A stretch of 64,000 bases of DNA, taken from NCBI GenBank assembly GCA_016916535.1, contig CP070276.1, forward strand, positions 2,046,001-2,110,000, written 5' to 3'. How positions within the stretch are numbered: the stretch's first letter is position 1; the number at the start of each line of letters is the position of its first letter. Under the pieces are notes generated by a model. That model was not told where the DNA came from, did not search any database, and saw only the letters and a list, made by a program, of their open reading frames with translations. The DNA is from Dysgonomonadaceae bacterium zrk40 (GTDB taxonomy: Bacteria; Bacteroidota; Bacteroidia; Bacteroidales; Dysgonomonadaceae). Positions 60,444 through 64,000 of the stretch are shown piece after piece. The translations under genes and the position numbers were made by a program.

Positions 60444-61544
60444 ATGCAGATGATGCCACGCAATCAGTTTTTGGTATTTCTATTATTGGGTTTTTTGCTA
60501 GCCCTTTATCCTGGTACCATTTCATTCGCACAAAATAGACCATTTACGGTGGTTATTGATCCCGGTCATGGGGGTAAGGACCCGGGAGCTGTCGGCGCCA
60601 CCTCCCGTGAAAAAGATATAGTTCTCTCTGTTGCTCTAAAACTTGGTACACTCATCGAGAAGCACCACAAGAATGTGAAGGTGCTTTATACGCGTGACAG
60701 CGACCGGTTTGTGGAACTGAATAAACGAGCCGAGATTGCCAATAAAGCACATGCCGACCTCTTCATCTCGCTTCATTGCAATGCATTGGATCGGAAACGT
60801 ACCTCACCACAAGGTGTCGAGACATTCGTGCTGGGTTTGCATCGCAGCAAGGATAACCTCGATGTTGCTAAGGCTGAGAACGCAGTGATCATGTATGAAG
60901 AAGATTATTCTCTCAAGTATGAAGGCTTTAATCCCAACGAACCTGAATCATACATCATTTTTGAGTTCATGGCCAACACGTTTCTCTCACAAAGTGTGTA
61001 CCTGGCTTCCATTGTGCAAAACCAGCTGGTGACAAGTGCAAAAAGAGTAAACCGTAATGTGAGACAAGCTGGTTTTCTGGTGCTGCGTGAGGTTGCAATG
61101 CCCAGTATCCTGGTAGAGCTGGGATATATCAGCAACCCCCATGATGAAAAATACCTAAAGAGCATTAATGGGCAGAATGCACTGGCCAGTGCGATCTATA
61201 ATGGTTTCAAGGAGTATAAGCGAGAGCATGATAAGAAGAGTTTTGTTTTTAATGGCAATTCATCTTCTCGGGAGGAGGATGGCTTAGCTTCCACCGCTTC
61301 TATTTCAACAGTAGAAAGTGAATACAGGATCCAGTTTCTCACCTCATCGCGCAAGTATGAGAAGGGAGCAAAAGTTTTCAAAGGATTGGATCCTGTTGAA
61401 TATTATGTTGACGGGGGGTTGTATAAATACACCTACGGCAACACATACAATCAGTCAGAGATCACCCGAACCCTGCGAGAGGTGCGCCGCAAGTTCAAGG
61501 ACGCATTTGTCATCGAGCTTGTGGAGGGAAAACGTGTGAAATAA
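60444..61544 (+). CDS. N-acetylmuramoyl-L-alanine amidase (AmiC type)
   Basis: 366 residues from the ATG at 60444; a TATTTTTG box at 60426-60433 and the terminator upstream support this start. It has a signal peptide (PRNQFLVFLLLGFLLALYPGTISFAQ). The Amidase_3 zinc fold has DPGHGGKDPGAVG (His42), E57 in SREKDIVLS, LFISLHCNA and the catalytic Glu in ILVELGYISNPHDE. A C-terminal SPOR-like region follows (YRIQFLTSSRK...GLYKYTYGN). It splits septal peptidoglycan during division. The MlaD gene follows after 8 bases. Confidence 0.92.
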   Translation: MQMMPRNQFLVFLLLGFLLALYPGTISFAQNRPFTVVIDPGHGGKDPGAVGATSREKDIVLSVALKLGTLIEKHHKNVKVLYTRDSDRFVELNKRAEIANKAHADLFISLHCNALDRKRTSPQGVETFVLGLHRSKDNLDVAKAENAVIMYEEDYSLKYEGFNPNEPESYIIFEFMANTFLSQSVYLASIVQNQLVTSAKRVNRNVRQAGFLVLREVAMPSILVELGYISNPHDEKYLKSINGQNALASAIYNGFKEYKREHDKKSFVFNGNSSSREEDGLASTASISTVESEYRIQFLTSSRKYEKGAKVFKGLDPVEYYVDGGLYKYTYGNTYNQSEITRTLREVRRKFKDAFVIELVEGKRVK

Positions 61545-61552
61545 TCAATCAG

Positions 61553-62443
61553 ATGAAGAAAACTTCCAGAAATGCGCTTATTGGTCTGGCATTTCTCGCC
61601 AGCCTGTTCATGATCTATTTCGGCATTCATTTCCTGAAAGGAATTAATGTGATGAAACAACAAAAGCAATATTTCGCACTCTTCGATGATGTTACCAGCC
61701 TGCTGCTCTCTTCTCCAGTTTACGTGAAGGGATACCAAGTGGGATTAATAAGCAGCATTACAATGGCCGAAACGGATCCGATGCGATTCGCAGTGGCCCT
61801 GAGTCTTACAGAGGAGTTTCCTATATCGGACGACAGTTACCTGGAGTACGGTACCGATCTTTTCGGTGCCTCTATGGCAACGCTGGTACTTGGTCGTTCG
61901 TCGGTGCTGCTACAACCTGGTGATACAATCAATGGCAGAAAAGTGACCGGTTTGATGGATGGCGCCGCTAATTTAATGCCTCGGGCCGACTCAATCTTCC
62001 TGCGTATTGACTCGCTGCTGCTATCACTGCAACGACTTACCGCCCATCCCTCTTGGGAGGAGTCCATTAACGGAATTGGTCAAACAGTGAATCAGCTGAA
62101 TCAGACCAGTGTTAGTCTGAACAGGATGATGGCTGCCATCGAAAAAGATTTACCCCAGATCAGCAGCAATCTGCATGCTGTCACAGACGATTTAAACAAG
62201 GTGAGCAGCGATCTGAGTGAGATGGATTTCAAGCGTACCTTCATAGGGATTGATGAAACAGTCAATAACTTGAAAATTCTCTCTGAGAGAATTAACAGTA
62301 ACGACAATTCATTGGGTCTCCTGATTAACGATACAAAATTGCATGACAGCCTTAATGTGACCATTGATGCAGCCACAAGGCTTCTGGAAGATATTAGGCT
62401 GAATCCGGGTCGATATCTTAAGGTGAAAGTGAGTTTGTTTTGA
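61553..62443 (+). CDS. MlaD/MCE-family lipid transport protein
   Basis: 296 residues. One N-terminal helix (NALIGLAFLASLFMIYFGIHFLKG) precedes the MCE domain (residues about 38-115, YFALFDDVTSLLLSSPVYVKGYQVGLI). The rest is a helical region with heptads (NQLNQTSVSLNRMMAAIEKDLPQISSNLHAVTDDLNKVSSDLSEM) that could form a tunnel or tether. MCE proteins form hexameric rings that carry phospholipids between membranes. MlaE and MlaF genes are not in the window. Confidence 0.9.
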   Translation: MKKTSRNALIGLAFLASLFMIYFGIHFLKGINVMKQQKQYFALFDDVTSLLLSSPVYVKGYQVGLISSITMAETDPMRFAVALSLTEEFPISDDSYLEYGTDLFGASMATLVLGRSSVLLQPGDTINGRKVTGLMDGAANLMPRADSIFLRIDSLLLSLQRLTAHPSWEESINGIGQTVNQLNQTSVSLNRMMAAIEKDLPQISSNLHAVTDDLNKVSSDLSEMDFKRTFIGIDETVNNLKILSERINSNDNSLGLLINDTKLHDSLNVTIDAATRLLEDIRLNPGRYLKVKVSLF

Positions 62444-62815
62444 TTCAATGGGGTTTCAATTGGGGATCTGTGGAATTGTCTAATTAGAATAAATCTAAAT
62501 AAGACCTTGCTTGCTTTTCAGTATAAAACACGTTGATTGACTGCACTTACGTAACAAAAAAGAAACATTAAATTGGAGGGGGAGATATTAAGCCGTTTCC
62601 TTATATCGACTTGATAATCAAATTGGTCTCCATGTTTTGATTTGTTTAATGCTTTGAAAAACAGATTGATACTTCTATCCTGTTGATAAATAACGTTTTT
62701 TTTTTGAAAGTGTGAAAAACAAAAAAAAGTTCATTTTTTTTTCTCGTTTATTTTTCCAAAATTTGTAATCTCTTAGCTGGAACGGCGGGAAAACAAAGAT
62801 CATTTTAGAAATTCA
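62444..62815. other. AT-rich intergenic region upstream of dnaA
   Basis: 372 bases without a gene. It contains long T and A runs (for example 62696-62705) and TGTTGATAA at 62681-62689, one mismatch from a DnaA box in reverse. No cluster of DnaA boxes is seen, so oriC is not supported here. A region before dnaA is a normal place for its promoter, but I see no clear -7 box. Confidence 0.5.
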
Positions 62816-64000
62816 ATGAGTAACGATTGTCAGATTTTGTGGAAAAATTGTTTGGATGTGATTCGGGATAATATCCCCGAACCGGCATTCAATACATGGT
62901 TTCTCCCAATTGTTCCACTCAATTACCAGGATCATGTGCTCACAGTTCAGGTACCCAGTCAGTTTTTCTATGAATACCTTGAGGATAAATACCTCGATCT
63001 GATTCAACAGACACTTTACCGTGAGATCGGAGAAGGGACCATACTCAATTACCGCATACTTGTGGAGACTGAAAGCAATACTGTCGTGGAATTGCGGGGT
63101 GAGAGTAAGTCGTTCGTTACAACCGACAAGAATTTTCGGAAAAAAGTTTCGGAGAAGGTGCCAAGTCCTTTTGACCGGGTTGAAACTACTGAGTTTGACT
63201 CACAGATCAACGGTAAGTATCGGTTTGAGAATTTCTTTGAAGGTGAAAGTAACCGACTGGCACGTACAGCAGCTGAGGCGGTTGCAAACAATCCGGCGAA
63301 AACTGCTTTTAATCCTTTATTTGTACATGGTCATTCCGGAGTGGGTAAGACGCACCTCTGTCATGCCATCGGTTCAAAGGTGAAGGATCTTTATCCAGAG
63401 AAGAAGGTGCTCTATCTCTCGGCACATCTCTTTAAGGTACAGTTTACCGACGCACGACGCTTCAACACCATCAACGATTTCATTAACTTCTACCAAAGCA
63501 TTGATGTGTTGATCATCGATGACATCCATGAGTTGTCCGGACTGGAAAAAACGCAAAACACCTTCTTCCATATATTCAACCATTTGCATCAGAATAACAA
63601 GCAGCTGGTGATGACCTCTGATTGTGCTCCCATGGATATGCAGGGAATGGAAGAGCGGCTGTTGACCCGTTTTCGTTGGGGACTATCCACTAAACTGGAG
63701 CGCCCTGACAAGGAGTTGCGTAAAAAGATTCTTCAAAATAAAGTCTTGTCAGACGGCCTTTCAATTCCGGCCAACGTGATTGATTTCATCGCCGAGAATG
63801 TAACTGAGAACGTGCGTGACCTCGAAGGAATTGTAGTCTCACTGATGGCCCATTCCATCATCAACAACAGGGAGATTGACATGAGCCTTGCCCGCAGGGT
63901 GATGGAACAAAGCATCCGGTTTGAACGGAAAAGGATCACAGTAGAGCGGATTCAGGATACCGTTTCTCAGTTTTTTAACATTAAGAAAGAGCTGATACAA
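62816..64000 (+). CDS. dnaA: Chromosomal replication initiator DnaA, truncated by window end
   Basis: 395 codons are open and the frame continues past the edge. The start is the ATG at 62816. Domain I runs from SNDCQILWKNCLDVIRDNIPEPAFNTWF, then a linker to about 115. AAA+ domain III has Walker A GHSGVGKT at 172-179, Walker B VLIIDDIHE, MTSD sensor I and RLLTRFRWG. Domain IV, the DnaA-box-binding part, begins at ITVERIQDTVSQFFNIKKEL and is cut off. It opens the origin as an ATP filament. Confidence 0.96.
   Translation, partial: MSNDCQILWKNCLDVIRDNIPEPAFNTWFLPIVPLNYQDHVLTVQVPSQFFYEYLEDKYLDLIQQTLYREIGEGTILNYRILVETESNTVVELRGESKSFVTTDKNFRKKVSEKVPSPFDRVETTEFDSQINGKYRFENFFEGESNRLARTAAEAVANNPAKTAFNPLFVHGHSGVGKTHLCHAIGSKVKDLYPEKKVLYLSAHLFKVQFTDARRFNTINDFINFYQSIDVLIIDDIHELSGLEKTQNTFFHIFNHLHQNNKQLVMTSDCAPMDMQGMEERLLTRFRWGLSTKLERPDKELRKKILQNKVLSDGLSIPANVIDFIAENVTENVRDLEGIVVSLMAHSIINNREIDMSLARRVMEQSIRFERKRITVERIQDTVSQFFNIKKELIQ

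Noticed and set aside
62444-62815. oriC upstream of dnaA
   Set aside because: Only one imperfect DnaA-box-like sequence is present; no cluster or clear unwinding element can be defended by eye.

Overview
The window reads as a chromosomal stretch from a Bacteroidota bacterium, most likely order Bacteroidales and close to the Dysgonomonadaceae (Petrimonas, Proteiniphilum, Fermentimonas). This is inferred from gene content and signals, not from a search. The signals are Bacteroidota-type promoters (-7 box TAnnTTTG, sometimes with a TTTG -33 box), almost no Shine-Dalgarno sequences, a type IX secretion sorting domain, folP next to a CdaA-type diadenylate cyclase, a Bacteroidota-style LptE/SecG block, and tRNA genes without an encoded CCA. 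The window starts inside an M20 peptidase gene and ends inside dnaA.

Layout. 1-4.7 kb: sugar-lactonase-like protein, Gfo/Idh/MocA oxidoreductase and a lipoprotein metallopeptidase, then tRNA-Ser(CGA). 4.9-9.1 kb: four-gene tripartite ABC exporter (ATPase, membrane fusion lipoprotein, FtsX-type permease, TolC). 9.1-13.4 kb: MBL-fold hydrolase, MnmD, and a zinc-type ABC pair (ZnuA, ZnuC) followed by a DUF456 protein instead of the expected ZnuB permease. 13.4-19.5 kb: asd, a tiny T9SS sorting-domain protein, rnz, queE/queD, an exo-endonuclease-phosphatase protein and two overlapping rhomboid proteases. 19.6-22.2 kb: HU, tRNA-Lys(CTT), a gene remnant and a GH43 glycosidase.

22.2-28.9 kb holds a compact six-gene minus-strand operon: PqqD-like protein, ATP-grasp ligase, fold-III PLP decarboxylase, a urea-transporter/M23-peptidase fusion, a TPR/beta-barrel outer-membrane protein and a periplasmic TPR protein. 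It looks like an uncharacterised biosynthesis and envelope system. 29.0-31.0 kb: ECF sigma factor, membrane protein, Spy/CnrX-like sensor and a three-repeat EF-hand-like secreted protein. 31.0-32.4 kb: long hairpins and a complete IS982-type element.

32.4-41.2 kb is a sulfur/redox island. A minus-strand operon encodes DsrE-like, TusA, MvhD-like, two HdrA/Qmo flavoproteins, a small winged-helix-like protein and a QmoC-like quinone-interacting membrane subunit. Next to it lie two Crp/Fnr regulators (one with FNR-like cysteines), an atypical thioredoxin and a thioredoxin reductase that lacks the NADPH-binding HRRxxxR motif. I infer a sulfane-sulfur relay coupled to quinone and thiol redox chemistry.

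41.6-64 kb is mostly housekeeping: rpsO, nadB, folP-cdaA, recF-DUF721, secG, LptE, a sigma-54-type activator, an acyltransferase, glmM-like phosphohexomutase, NrnA, ComEC, rpe, a TlpA-like lipoprotein, AmiC-like amidase, an MlaD protein and the start of dnaA. The strongest candidates for undescribed biology are the PqqD/ATP-grasp/UT-M23 operon and the DsrE-TusA-Hdr/Qmo operon with its regulators.
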